64,000 nt of DNA from UBA5603 sp964501315. Lineage in GTDB: Bacteria > Bacillota_I > Bacilli_A > Izemoplasmatales > Hujiaoplasmataceae. The notes under the pieces are model-generated. The model did not search any database and had not been told where the DNA came from. It saw only the letters and a program-made list of their open reading frames with translations. A program made the translations under genes and the position numbers. Of this stretch, positions 48,897-58,707 are shown piece by piece. Location: assembly GCA_964501315.1 (NCBI GenBank), contig CAZCSO010000002.1, forward strand, positions 62,001 through 126,000. Reading direction: 5' to 3'. The first letter of the stretch is position 1. Each line of letters begins with the position of its first letter.

Positions 48897-50303
48897 GTGA
48901 GTCATAGGTTTATCGTACGTTTTTTATTATCTTTCGTGATTTTATTACTTGCTGGACTTTTTTCTGCCTGTGATTTTGCTTCACCAACCAATAAAACAAC
49001 GTTACCTGAACAAACCTCAACGACTACTACCACAGAGCAAACATCATCAATTACAGAAACATTAATCATGCCTAAAATGTACATTAATACGAACAATGTT
49101 CCGATTAACAGTAAGGAAGAGTATACCAATTGTAGTGTTACGATCTTAAGTAATAACCCAGAGCATACTCTGAATCAAGTTCAAGCAGGAATTCGATTAA
49201 GAGGTCATAGCACATCGAATTTTGATAAAGTTCCTTATCGTATTCGATTTGAAGACAAGACACAACCGCTTGGTTTGGGAAGTGGTCCATCAAGAAGTTG
49301 GGTTTTGCTTGCGGAATATATGGATATTTCCATGCTTAGAAATTATGTATCCTATAATCTATCAAATACGTTAATGAGAAATTCGTTTAGTTCTACCGTT
49401 GACTACGTGGAAGTTTATTTGAATAATATCTATAAAGGTGTCTATCTGCTAGCAGAACAAACTCAAGTAGGTGAGAACAGAGTCAATATTGACGAAAGTG
49501 GTGTCGAAACTCCTACGATAGTAGATACTGGTTATTTACTTGAACTGGAAACCGATTCGACGAGACGGTTAGCAGAAGGCGCGCATATGGTCGATTGGTT
49601 TGATGTTCCTGGTTATACAAACATGACCGTTGATTTTGGTTGGTGGAACATGGCGGATTATCCACTCTCCAACGAAGTCGGTTTTTACATCATTAAAAGC
49701 GACGCCAAAACGCTAGAACAAATTCAATTTATCCAAAATTATATGGTTTCTGTATACGATGCAATCTATGTGGATAAAACGTTTGAAGCCGTTAATGCCG
49801 TCGTCGATATCCCATCTGCTGTCGATACGTACTTAATGCAACTCCTTACCAATGATATGGATTATAATTATAGCAGTAATTATGTCTACAAAGATGCAGG
49901 GGGTCTATTAATATTTGGTCCGCCATGGGATCATGATCTGTGCTTTGGTAATCATTATCAAAATACAACAACCGATTCACTCCATATTTATCATCTGTTG
50001 TATGAATTAAGTACTTATGAGTGGTTCCAAACGCTGGTACTTGCCCGATGGGATGAGATCAATCAAGTCAGTAATAATCTCATTGCGGATACGAGAACAC
50101 TTATCACCACGACTTCTTCAACCTATCAAGCTTCTTTTAATCAAGATTATAATCTATGGCAGAGCACTCGAAGAACAGATGGGTGGCACGCTATTTATCT
50201 TCAATACTCAAGCCAATCTGCAGCGACTACAGCGCTTTTGGACTGGTATGATAATCGAATCAACTTTATCAATACGATGTTTGAGAGTTGGGAAGATAAT
50301 TAG
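48897..50303 (+). CDS. CotH-kinase-family lipoprotein
   Basis: 468 residues starting at GTG 48897, which has AGGAGG six bases upstream; this puts a signal peptide (VRFLLSFVILLLAGLFSAC) at the true N-terminus, ending at a lipobox-like FSAC, so it is a surface lipoprotein. A Thr/Gln/Ser-rich linker follows. The kinase-like domain has IRLRGHSTSN, SWVLLAEY, VEVYLNNIYKGVYLLAEQ and the metal-binding GPPWDHDLCFGN (DxD). CotH proteins phosphorylate spore-coat or surface proteins; the target here is unknown. Surface rather than spore association is suggested by the lipoprotein signal. Confidence 0.85.
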   Translation: MSHRFIVRFLLSFVILLLAGLFSACDFASPTNKTTLPEQTSTTTTTEQTSSITETLIMPKMYINTNNVPINSKEEYTNCSVTILSNNPEHTLNQVQAGIRLRGHSTSNFDKVPYRIRFEDKTQPLGLGSGPSRSWVLLAEYMDISMLRNYVSYNLSNTLMRNSFSSTVDYVEVYLNNIYKGVYLLAEQTQVGENRVNIDESGVETPTIVDTGYLLELETDSTRRLAEGAHMVDWFDVPGYTNMTVDFGWWNMADYPLSNEVGFYIIKSDAKTLEQIQFIQNYMVSVYDAIYVDKTFEAVNAVVDIPSAVDTYLMQLLTNDMDYNYSSNYVYKDAGGLLIFGPPWDHDLCFGNHYQNTTTDSLHIYHLLYELSTYEWFQTLVLARWDEINQVSNNLIADTRTLITTTSSTYQASFNQDYNLWQSTRRTDGWHAIYLQYSSQSAATTALLDWYDNRINFINTMFESWEDN

Positions 50304-50318
50304 AAAACAATGATAATT

Positions 50319-50363
50319 AAGATGTTAATCAATTCTTCTTTGGGGTGATTAACATCTTTTTTT
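50319..50363 (+). terminator. Terminator of the CotH-family gene
   Basis: A 13-bp stem (50319-50331 with 50346-50358), 14-base loop, then T-run. Confidence 0.9.
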
Positions 50364-50590
50364 CTGATTTCATCGAAATCATCTTGATTTATCAGATCAA
50401 CACATTACTAGAGCTTGATATAGGCCCCTCGATTTCATCAAGTAGAACGCAGCCGATTATTGTGGTAAACACGAATTATAATACCAAGTGCAATGTTTCA
50501 TTTGATGACGAACATTTTCATTAAAAACCCTGGTTTTTGGTTTTCATTTTCACGGATTTGTGATAAACTATTTTAGAATGGAGTGATACT
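50364..50590 (+). other. Non-coding gap before pepV
   Basis: About 227 bases without a supported ORF. AAAAACC-CT-GGTTTTT at about 50523-50536 is a small inverted repeat; no convincing -10/-35 pair for pepV was found by eye. Confidence 0.4.
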
Positions 50591-51949
50591 ATGGATTGGT
50601 TGAAAATCGTACAATCTTATCGTGATGAATACATCGAAAAAACACAGACACTATTAAGAATTCCAACGTTATTGGATCACTATGATCCACAAAACTTCGA
50701 AACACCCTTTGGCACGCCGATTAGAGAAGCTCTGGATTGGTTTTTAGATATGGGTGAAGCCGATGGTTTCAAAGTTAAAAACATCGATAATTATGCCGGG
50801 CATCTTGAAATGGGTTCAGGAGATGAAATCCTGGGAATACTTGGCCATTTGGATGTCGTTCCTACCGGTGGTAAGTGGACGTATCCCCCCTTTGACGCAA
50901 CGATTGTTGATGACAAAATATACGCCCGTGGTTCCATGGATGATAAAGGTCCGACCATGGCCGCCTATATCGCCATGAAAATGATTAAGGATGCAAAAAT
51001 TCCACTCAACAAAAAAGTTCGTCTGATTGTTGGCTGTGATGAAGAATCGGGTATGCGTTGTATACGCCGTTACCTAGAAAAAGAAACGATGCCAACCATT
51101 GGCTTTGCGCCCGATGCTGATTTTCCTTTGATTTATGGAGAAAAAGGAACATTTAGTTGGGATATTACCGGTCAGGAAACCAATGAACTTATTCAATTGA
51201 TTCATGCTGGAGAACGGTATAATGTTGTTCCTGATGAATGTGTTGCTGTTTTGAAAAGAGACGTAAAAGAAGCGTTTGAAGCGTATTTAAAAGACCATGA
51301 TTACCAAGGAAATGTTACAGAGAATACGTATACAATATTCGGTAAAAACGCTCATGCTGCATGGCCCTATTTAGGTGTTAATGCCATCTTCTTAATGGTC
51401 GATTTTTTAAAAACACAGACAAACTCACCCGTCTTGAATTATCTTGATGCCTATATGACGCATGACTTCTATGGAAAAAAACTTGAAATCAATCATTGTG
51501 ATCCTGAGATGAAAGATTTAACGATGAATTTGGCGTTGATTCGATATGAAAACAATGCGTTCTTATTTGGAACGAATATTCGATATCCAAAAGGGTTCGA
51601 CTTTGATTTAAATATTAATAAGATTAAAGATACGTTGGTAGGTACTTCGTTTGTCTTTCAACCGAAAGGCCATTCGAAACCTCATTACGTCGATCCGAAA
51701 GATCCACTCGTTGAAACGTTGTTGGCGGCGTATCAAAAATATTCAAACGATACCACTTCCCCCATTATTACCATTGGTGGAGGAACGTATGCAAGAACTT
51801 TGAAAAAGGCCGTAGCATTCGGCCCTAATTTACCGAAGAATGAAGACTTAGCTCATCAACCCAATGAGTATTTGGTTATCGACGAAATGCTCATGGCGGC
51901 TGCAATCTACGCGGAAGCTATTGTCAATTTGTGCACGGAGAATCATTAA
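50591..51949 (+). CDS. pepV: Dipeptidase PepV (Sapep, M20A)
   Basis: 452-residue zinc dipeptidase. Ligand motifs: GHLDVVP (His/Asp), RGSMDDKGP (bridging Asp), CDEESGMRC (Glu) and PDADFP, plus HAAWPYLGVNA and a C-terminal AHQPNEYL His. Length and motifs match PepV of Bacilli. ATGGAGTG site before ATG 50591. Its stop overlaps the trmB start by 1 bp. Confidence 0.95.
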   Translation: MDWLKIVQSYRDEYIEKTQTLLRIPTLLDHYDPQNFETPFGTPIREALDWFLDMGEADGFKVKNIDNYAGHLEMGSGDEILGILGHLDVVPTGGKWTYPPFDATIVDDKIYARGSMDDKGPTMAAYIAMKMIKDAKIPLNKKVRLIVGCDEESGMRCIRRYLEKETMPTIGFAPDADFPLIYGEKGTFSWDITGQETNELIQLIHAGERYNVVPDECVAVLKRDVKEAFEAYLKDHDYQGNVTENTYTIFGKNAHAAWPYLGVNAIFLMVDFLKTQTNSPVLNYLDAYMTHDFYGKKLEINHCDPEMKDLTMNLALIRYENNAFLFGTNIRYPKGFDFDLNINKIKDTLVGTSFVFQPKGHSKPHYVDPKDPLVETLLAAYQKYSNDTTSPIITIGGGTYARTLKKAVAFGPNLPKNEDLAHQPNEYLVIDEMLMAAAIYAEAIVNLCTENH

Positions 51950-52593
51950 TGCGATTACGTAAGGTCAAGTATGCAATGGCCAAAATCAGCAGTTATCCAG
52001 AACTGATGATTCTTGATCCTGAGAATCATCGCGGGTCATGGCAGTCTCTATTTCAGAAGAGTCAACCCATTCATCTTGAAATAGGAATTGGTAAAGGGAA
52101 ATTCATTCATGAATTGGCTCAAAGCCATCCTGAAATCAATTTTATAGGTATCGAAAAGTATGATTCAGTCATTGTTCGGGCGTTAGAACGATTGATTGAT
52201 TCACCATTACCGAACGTAATATTAATCTATGGAGATGCCGAAAAGATAACTTCCTACTTTGAAAAAGGCGAAATTAACCACCTGTATTTGAATTTTTCAG
52301 ACCCTTGGCCAAAGAATTCACACAAAAAACGAAGACTGACACATCCCCTTTTCTTAGAGCGTTATCAATCGATTTTATCGAAGGATGGATTGGTTGAATT
52401 CAAAACCGATAATTTCGGATTGTTCGAATACACCATGATGACATTGGTTGAGAGTAATGCAATCTTTTATGAACTATCGCTCAATTTGCATCAACAAACC
52501 GATAAGGAAATTGTTATGACAGAATTTGAAACCAAATTCACCCAAATGGGATTTCCAATTTATTATATTTCATTTCAGTTAAAGGAGTCATAA
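51949..52593 (+). CDS. trmB: tRNA (guanine-46-N7)-methyltransferase
   Basis: 214-residue SAM enzyme making m7G46. Motifs LEIGIGKGKFIHELA, GIEKYDSV, LNFSDPWPKNSHKKRRLTHPLFL (catalytic/tRNA region) and FKTDN are intact. ATG 51949 overlaps the pepV stop (TAATG) with GGAG upstream; a Met six codons earlier is inside pepV. The next gene starts after 1 base. Confidence 0.95.
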   Translation: MRLRKVKYAMAKISSYPELMILDPENHRGSWQSLFQKSQPIHLEIGIGKGKFIHELAQSHPEINFIGIEKYDSVIVRALERLIDSPLPNVILIYGDAEKITSYFEKGEINHLYLNFSDPWPKNSHKKRRLTHPLFLERYQSILSKDGLVEFKTDNFGLFEYTMMTLVESNAIFYELSLNLHQQTDKEIVMTEFETKFTQMGFPIYYISFQLKES

Positions 52594-52594
52594 T

Positions 52595-53662
52595 ATGTTA
52601 AAACCACATTACCGAGATTTAGTTGACTTACCAGGTATCGCCGCTCATGAAAAATACGTACGCCGTTACCTTGAAACAGAGTTGAAAAAAGTATCCGAAA
52701 CCATCGTTAAAGATAAATTGGGGTCCGTATTTGGTGTCATCAATCAACATAAAAAAGGACCCAAAGTCATGATTGCCGGTCATATGGACGAAGTAGGAGC
52801 TATGGTGGTTGGAATTACCGACAAAGGTCTTATCAAAATGATCCCCGTGGGCTCTATCAGTGCGCCAATCATGCTTAGTCAATATCTGAATGTAGTCCTT
52901 GATGACGGAAGTTTCGTACCCGGCGTCGTAGGGGCAAAACCACCGCACCTCATGCGCGATTCAGCTTCGAAACAAGTATCCGATTTTGATGATTTTGTCC
53001 TTGATATTGGAGCTGATTCAAAAGCACACGCTGAAGAATTGGGCATCAAAATCGGTCAGCAAATCGTTTTTCAAAACAATTACACCGTATCGAAAGATGG
53101 AAAAAAGATTTTCTCTAAAGCATGGGATGATCGCTTTGGCTGCGGTATGGCACTCGATATCTTACAATCGGTCAATCACGATGAAATACCTTGTCAACTT
53201 TATGCGGGGGCGAATGTTCAAGAAGAAGTCGGTTTACGGGGAGCTGGTACGTCTGCTTACTTGGTTAAACCCGATTTATTCATCGCTGTCGATTGCAGCC
53301 CTTGCGCAGACACATTTGATAAAAGTGATGTTGGCGGAACATTGGGTGGCGGTTTCATGATTCGGTTTTATGATCCGCGATGCATCATGCATCAGGGCAT
53401 GAAAAAATTTATCGAAGACGTCGCCAAGAAAAACAACATTAAATTTCAATACTATAAATCAGCAGGCGGAACGGATGCCGCTCAAGTTCAATTATCAGAA
53501 GAAGGCGTTTTGGTTTGTACCATTGGCATGCCTTCTCGCTATATTCATTCATCGACTTCGATGATTCATTTGGATGATTACGAAGCGGTCAAAGCAGTAA
53601 TATTGGCGATGTTAAAGGAAATCGATTATAATAAGATTGAGGAAATAAAAGCAAACGTTTAG
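52595..53662 (+). CDS. M42-family metallo-aminopeptidase (PepA/FrvX-like)
   Basis: 355-residue cytoplasmic cocatalytic-metal aminopeptidase that forms large complexes. Motifs: AGHMDEVG, KAWDDRFGCG, QEEVGLRGA (catalytic Glu), VDCSP and RYIHSSTSM (final His ligand). Family members include glutamyl aminopeptidase and cellulase-misnamed CelM. AAAGGAG precedes the ATG. Last of a pepV-trmB-pepM42 group. Confidence 0.92.
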   Translation: MLKPHYRDLVDLPGIAAHEKYVRRYLETELKKVSETIVKDKLGSVFGVINQHKKGPKVMIAGHMDEVGAMVVGITDKGLIKMIPVGSISAPIMLSQYLNVVLDDGSFVPGVVGAKPPHLMRDSASKQVSDFDDFVLDIGADSKAHAEELGIKIGQQIVFQNNYTVSKDGKKIFSKAWDDRFGCGMALDILQSVNHDEIPCQLYAGANVQEEVGLRGAGTSAYLVKPDLFIAVDCSPCADTFDKSDVGGTLGGGFMIRFYDPRCIMHQGMKKFIEDVAKKNNIKFQYYKSAGGTDAAQVQLSEEGVLVCTIGMPSRYIHSSTSMIHLDDYEAVKAVILAMLKEIDYNKIEEIKANV

Positions 53663-53709
53663 TTTTTAATACTTATGAGACCACAACAGTGGCTTAAAAA
53701 GGAGAAAAT

Positions 53710-54396
53710 ATGAATACAAAAGAAACGTTTTTCAGCAACAAGCAAAAGGTACGCGAAATGACCTTATTAGCGATGTTTATTGCCATTATTTTAGTTATGG
53801 GGTTCGTTCCTTATTTAGGATTCATCCAAATTGGAACTGCCAGCATCACCTTAATCCACATCCCGGTTTTGATTGGTGCTGTGGTAATGGGTCGAAAAGG
53901 TGGCATGATTTTTGGATTAACCTTTGGATTGGTATCATTTTTCCGAGCGCTGACGAGCGTCGGACTGGATTATATCTTTATCTTTCCTTGGGTATCCATT
54001 TTGCCCCGGTTTATCTTTGGATTATTAATTTATGATGTTTACCGTTTACTCTATAAACTGATAAAAAGCCGAATTATTGCGCTCATCATTGCCTTTGGTT
54101 TGATGACATTCATCCATACGTTGATGGTGTTGCCTTTGATGATTGCATCGTTTCCATTAGCACTTAACCTTCCTGCCGTTAGTTCGATGATTGCATCGGC
54201 TGATCAATCACTCATTGGCTTCATGGAAGGTGTCAACGGATTCAAAACCATTTATACCATCATCATGGGTGTCATTGTATCGAATGGTATCATTGAAGCT
54301 GCCATCGCGGCTTCCGTCGGCGCTATTGTCGCTGATCGTTTGATTGCGATATTGCACCGAGAAGAAAAAGACAGCGAAGGAGAACCCATTTCATGA
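53710..54396 (+). CDS. ECF transporter S component, probably pantothenate-specific
   Basis: 228 residues, about six hydrophobic helices; substrate-binding subunit of an energy-coupling-factor importer that needs shared EcfA/A'/T. ECF-S pattern: LLAMFIAIILVMGFVPYLG near the start and an Ala-rich helix 1. It overlaps coaX by 4 bp, so the substrate is most likely pantothenate (PanT-like); sequence alone would not fix this. ATG 53710 has AAAAAGGAG. A small hairpin (CCAC-AACA-GTGG, 53681-53692) precedes it, too short for a riboswitch. Confidence 0.75.
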   Translation: MNTKETFFSNKQKVREMTLLAMFIAIILVMGFVPYLGFIQIGTASITLIHIPVLIGAVVMGRKGGMIFGLTFGLVSFFRALTSVGLDYIFIFPWVSILPRFIFGLLIYDVYRLLYKLIKSRIIALIIAFGLMTFIHTLMVLPLMIASFPLALNLPAVSSMIASADQSLIGFMEGVNGFKTIYTIIMGVIVSNGIIEAAIAASVGAIVADRLIAILHREEKDSEGEPIS

Positions 54397-55148
54397 TTTT
54401 GCTCATTGACATTGGGAATACGACCATTACCATGGGTTTGTCCCAAGGAAAAACAATCGAGAAAATATTTAAAATCAATACCGAAAAAAATAAATCCAGT
54501 GACGAATATGCCGTTACCCTAAACTTAATGTTGTCAGGCCTAACCATTGAAAATGTCGTTATTTCCTCGGTTGTACCCGAACTCAATGATGTTTTTCGTG
54601 AATATTTTATTAATTGGTATGAACTTCAACCTCTCTTTTTGACGCAAGGCATTAAAACAGGCGTTCGGATTATTTCGGATAATCCCAAGGAAGTGGGTTC
54701 GGATTTGATTGCCAACGTCATTGCCGCAACCGTTCTTTACGCAACGACCTGTTTAATTGTCGATCTCGGTACGGCAACCACCTTCACCTATGTCGAGAAT
54801 TCGACGCTAAAAGGTGTCATCATCACGGCTGGAATAACCACTCAAAAAAACGCACTCATTTCCAAGACATCCTTACTTCCACAAGTTGAACTGGAAGTAC
54901 CCACTAAATTGATTGGCACCAATACTGTCGATTGTATTAAGTCCGGAATTGTCTACGGTCACGCTTCGATGATTGATGGCATGATACGCCGTGTCAAAAA
55001 ACAATTGAATCAACCCAATCTATCGATTATCTTGACCGGTGGGCATGCCAAATTGATTGAGACTCTTTTAGAAGAAAGAGTGATTTTTGATGATAAACTG
55101 CTCATCAAAGGACTGTTAGAAGTTCATTATCGAAACCGATTATCATAA
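54393..55148 (+). CDS. coaX: Type III pantothenate kinase
   Basis: 251 residues; first step of CoA synthesis, K+-dependent and insensitive to CoA. Family motifs: LIDIGNTTITMG (phosphate-1), VISSVVPEL, NPKEVGSDLIAN (adenosine/pantothenate), VDLGTATTF and TGGHAKL. Starts as ATGA overlap with the S-component gene. With coaE at 58.7 kb, two CoA steps lie in the window. Confidence 0.95.
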   Translation: MILLIDIGNTTITMGLSQGKTIEKIFKINTEKNKSSDEYAVTLNLMLSGLTIENVVISSVVPELNDVFREYFINWYELQPLFLTQGIKTGVRIISDNPKEVGSDLIANVIAATVLYATTCLIVDLGTATTFTYVENSTLKGVIITAGITTQKNALISKTSLLPQVELEVPTKLIGTNTVDCIKSGIVYGHASMIDGMIRRVKKQLNQPNLSIILTGGHAKLIETLLEERVIFDDKLLIKGLLEVHYRNRLS

Positions 55149-55160
55149 AACGACAACCAT

Positions 55161-55191
55161 AAAAATGTACATCCATTATGTGCATTTTTTT
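55161..55191 (+). terminator. Terminator of the S-component/coaX operon
   Basis: Ten-bp stem AAAAATGTAC/GTGCATTTTT (one G-U), 9-base loop, T-run. Confidence 0.85.
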
Positions 55192-55198
55192 CTTAGTA

Positions 55199-55207
55199 TG
55201 TTACAAT
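55199..55207 (+). promoter_or_regulatory. Extended -10 of the polA operon
   Basis: TGTTACAAT about 26 bases before ATG 55233, immediately after the coaX terminator. Confidence 0.6.
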
Positions 55208-55232
55208 GAAAGCAGAGGTTAGGGGGCAAATT

Positions 55233-57866
55233 ATGAAAAAATTATTACTGGTTGATGGAAATAATCTCTTGTTCCGATCGTATTATGCCACCGCTGCTAT
55301 GTCGACGCCCATGAAGAATTCACAAGGCTGGTATACCAATGCCGTCTATGGATTCGTTACGGCCATGCAAGGCATCCTTAAAATGGATTATACTCACATT
55401 TTGGTAGCCTTCGACCCAAAAGGCCCTACATGGCGACATTTAAAGTACGAAACGTATAAAGGAACACGTAAAGAAACACCGCCCGAACTCATTGAGCAAA
55501 TGCCGTTGGTTCGGGAGTATCTCGATAGCGCTCATATTGCCCGATACGAAATCGATTTGTACGAAGCCGATGACATCATCGGATATTGCGCCACTCATTT
55601 TGCTTCCCAATTTGACACCATTGATATTTTTTCAAACGATCACGATCTCATGCAATTGATTTCATCAAACGTTCGACAGGTTATCTCTAAAAAAGGGATA
55701 AGTGAAGTTGAAATCTACACACCCGATGTTATGAAATCAAAACTTGGGATTCGTCCCGATCAAATGCGGGATTACAAAGGATTGGTCGGAGATCCGTCCG
55801 ACAATATTCCAGGAATTCCGGGTGTTGGTGATAAGACTGCTGTTAAATTACTGGAAACATATGGTACGTTAGAATCCGTTCTCGCTCATAAGGATGAACT
55901 GACAGGGAAACTCAAAGAAAAAGTCGAAACTTACGCCGATCAAGCAGTGTTTTCAAAAGAATTGGCAACGATTGTCACCGATTTTGAAACAACACTATCA
56001 CTCGATAAAATGGCGTTTAAGGGTTATGATTCATCAATGCTCTATTCTTTTTTACAAAAAATGGAACTCCATTCCATTATTCGCAAATTAGATATTTCGC
56101 CTAGAAGAAGTGAAGAGACATCTCAGTCATCGTACCGTATTATTCGCGATGAATCATCGTTGAAATCGATATTGACTTCGCCGATGGCAGTTCACCTTGA
56201 ATTGTTTGGGACCAACTACCATGTTGCTCAAAAATTAGGGTTTGGTTTGGCGAATGATTCTGGAACGTATTATTTGGATTATGAATGGGCAATCAATCAA
56301 CCATCGTTTTTGGATTGGTTGGCCAATCCGCTTGTTCATAAATATGTCTACGATGATAAACAGATGCGTGTAGCCTTGCGTTGGGATAACGTAATCCTTT
56401 CACCCATCGATTTTGATTTGTTGTTGGCGGCGTATTTAATCAATCCTAATCTAACGAAAGAAGATATGCGGGTCATCACCAGTTCATTTGACTATCATGA
56501 TGTGGAATACGATGATACGATTTATGGACGCAACACTAAATACACCATCCCCGAATCGCATGAAGTCATCGAAAAACACATTGTTGATAAAGCGAAAGCC
56601 ATTTGGGTTTTGCGTGAAACATTGTTAACAAAAATAAAGGATAACCAACAGTTATCGCTTTTGAACGATGTCGAAGTTCCTTTATCGGCAACGCTCGCCA
56701 AAATGGAGTACGATGGCATCTTAATTGATGAGGTTGAGCTAAATCGATTTGGAAGTCAGCTTCACGAACGAATGACTCAAATCGAATCCAATATTTATGA
56801 AGCGGCTGGGGAGACGTTTAACATACAATCTCCGAAACAGTTGGGCGTTATTCTGTTTGAAAAACTTAACTTACCCTATTATAAAAAAACCAAAAGCGGG
56901 TATTCAACCGATGTGACCGTCCTCGATCAATTATCGGGATTTCATCCCATTATCGACATGGTGAGTGAGTATCGCACCCTCTCCAAACTCTATTCAACGT
57001 ATTACGAAGGCATCCAATCGGCGTTGCGTCTTAAAAACGATTCGCGCGTTCATACCATCTATAAACAAACGTTGACTCAGACAGGACGATTATCATCGAT
57101 TGAACCCAATATGCAAAACATCCCCATTAAGACCGACGAGGGACGTGAATTACGTAAAATATTTATCGCCGATGAAGGCTATTCGCTATTATCTTGCGAC
57201 TATTCGCAAATTGAGCTTCGTGTGTTGGCTCACATGGCCAACGTCAGTCAATTAAAAGCCGCTTTTCAGGCGGGTGATGATATTCATCAACGTACGGCTC
57301 AACTCATATTCCATAAAGAGGACATTACCACCAATGAACGGCGTCAAGCAAAAGCCATCAATTTTGGTATTATTTATGGTAAAACTCCCTGGGGACTTTC
57401 GGAAGATTTAAAGATATCTCCGAAACAAGCCGAACAATTCATCACGAATTATTACGAAAAATTTCCAGAAATCAAACTATTCATGGACGCTCAAATTGAG
57501 CAAGCCAAGAACCTAGGCTTTGTAACAACCATGTTGAATCGCCGTCGCTATATTCCCGAAGTCATAGCCCCAAATTATCAAACGAGGGAATTTGGCAAAC
57601 GCATGGCGATGAATGCGCCGATTCAAGGATCCGCTGCCGATCTTTTAAAGAAAGCCATGATTGTCATCGATCAAGCGTTCATGAAGAAGAAGATGCGTTC
57701 ATCCATCGTCTTGCAAATCCACGATGAATTGGTTTTTAACATTGCCGATGACGAACGCGATACCGCGCTTGAGATGATTTCCGATGCGATGACGAACGCG
57801 ATACCGATGGACGTTCCATTGACAATCGAACACGAATTCGGACATAATTTGTTTGAGGTGAAATAA
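55233..57866 (+). CDS. polA: DNA polymerase I
   Basis: 877 residues. The 5'-3' exonuclease domain (1-290) has LLLVDGNNLLFRSYY and YEADDIIG plus GDPSDNIPG. The 3'-5' exonuclease-like region (about 300-470) lacks the DxE metal motif, so proofreading is probably lost, as in Bacillus. The polymerase domain shows DYSQIELRVLAHMA (motif A), RRQAKAINFGIIYG (motif B) and QIHDELVF (motif C). ATG 55233 fits the promoter; an ATG 27 bases earlier overlaps it. mutM begins 1 base after the stop. Confidence 0.97.
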   Translation: MKKLLLVDGNNLLFRSYYATAAMSTPMKNSQGWYTNAVYGFVTAMQGILKMDYTHILVAFDPKGPTWRHLKYETYKGTRKETPPELIEQMPLVREYLDSAHIARYEIDLYEADDIIGYCATHFASQFDTIDIFSNDHDLMQLISSNVRQVISKKGISEVEIYTPDVMKSKLGIRPDQMRDYKGLVGDPSDNIPGIPGVGDKTAVKLLETYGTLESVLAHKDELTGKLKEKVETYADQAVFSKELATIVTDFETTLSLDKMAFKGYDSSMLYSFLQKMELHSIIRKLDISPRRSEETSQSSYRIIRDESSLKSILTSPMAVHLELFGTNYHVAQKLGFGLANDSGTYYLDYEWAINQPSFLDWLANPLVHKYVYDDKQMRVALRWDNVILSPIDFDLLLAAYLINPNLTKEDMRVITSSFDYHDVEYDDTIYGRNTKYTIPESHEVIEKHIVDKAKAIWVLRETLLTKIKDNQQLSLLNDVEVPLSATLAKMEYDGILIDEVELNRFGSQLHERMTQIESNIYEAAGETFNIQSPKQLGVILFEKLNLPYYKKTKSGYSTDVTVLDQLSGFHPIIDMVSEYRTLSKLYSTYYEGIQSALRLKNDSRVHTIYKQTLTQTGRLSSIEPNMQNIPIKTDEGRELRKIFIADEGYSLLSCDYSQIELRVLAHMANVSQLKAAFQAGDDIHQRTAQLIFHKEDITTNERRQAKAINFGIIYGKTPWGLSEDLKISPKQAEQFITNYYEKFPEIKLFMDAQIEQAKNLGFVTTMLNRRRYIPEVIAPNYQTREFGKRMAMNAPIQGSAADLLKKAMIVIDQAFMKKKMRSSIVLQIHDELVFNIADDERDTALEMISDAMTNAIPMDVPLTIEHEFGHNLFEVK

Positions 57867-57867
57867 C

Positions 57868-58707
57868 ATGCCAGAAATGCCGGAAGTTGAGACGGTTCGT
57901 GCGACGTTGTCTTCAATGATTGTAGGTAAAACAATCGATCATATACTCGTTCGATATCCCAAAATGATACAACCGGATACACCCGAATCATTTTCAAATT
58001 CACTAAGTCATCAAACCCTCGAATCGATTGAGCGTTACGGTAAATACTTGTTTTTTCATTTTCAAACCGACACGCTTATTTCACATTTACGAATGGAAGG
58101 TAAGTATTTCCTTCGACCGCAGTCTGAGCCTGTTTTGAACCATGAACACGTCATCTTTTACTTTACGGACGGATTGTCGCTTCGCTATCATGACACCCGT
58201 AAATTTGGGACGATGCAACGCGTACTGAGAGGAACTCAATTTTCGGTTCCAGGCATCATCAAAATGGGACCCGAACCAATCAGTAATGATTTGACGGTAT
58301 CGTATCTTTTGGGTAAAACAAAGAATTCCTTCAGACCCGTCAAAACGTTTCTGTTGGATCAAACCGTTGTTTCGGGTTTGGGTAATATTTACGTGGATGA
58401 AGTTTTATTTTATGCAAAATTGCATCCATTAACCCCTGTCAATCAGCTAACGAAAAATGACATCGTACGGATAATTGACGGGTGTAAATCCGTAATTTCC
58501 CGAGCCATTGAATTGGGTGGTAGCACCATACGATCGTATGTTTCTTCTTTGGGTGTAACTGGAAGATTTCAAACGGAATTGGCGGTTCACATGCGAAAAG
58601 ATGAATTGTGTAATAAATGTGAATCGACGATCATAAAAATAAAGGTTGGAGGACGCGGCACGTATTACTGCCCACTCTGCCAAAAAGAAAAGAGGAAATC
58701 AAGATGA
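57868..58707 (+). CDS. mutM: Formamidopyrimidine-DNA glycosylase
   Basis: 279 residues; excises 8-oxoguanine. The catalytic N-terminus PEMPEVETV (Pro2, Glu3) is exact, KMG-type and H2TH elements are visible (LDQTVVSGLGNIYVDEVLF), and a zinc finger with CNKC and CPLC closes the protein. Overlaps coaE by 4 bp. Part of the polA-mutM-coaE order known from Bacillus. Confidence 0.97.
   Translation: MPEMPEVETVRATLSSMIVGKTIDHILVRYPKMIQPDTPESFSNSLSHQTLESIERYGKYLFFHFQTDTLISHLRMEGKYFLRPQSEPVLNHEHVIFYFTDGLSLRYHDTRKFGTMQRVLRGTQFSVPGIIKMGPEPISNDLTVSYLLGKTKNSFRPVKTFLLDQTVVSGLGNIYVDEVLFYAKLHPLTPVNQLTKNDIVRIIDGCKSVISRAIELGGSTIRSYVSSLGVTGRFQTELAVHMRKDELCNKCESTIIKIKVGGRGTYYCPLCQKEKRKSR

Noticed and set aside
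53663..53709. A riboswitch upstream of the ECF S component
   Set aside because: The gap is 47 bases with only a 4-bp hairpin, too short for any riboswitch I can recognise.
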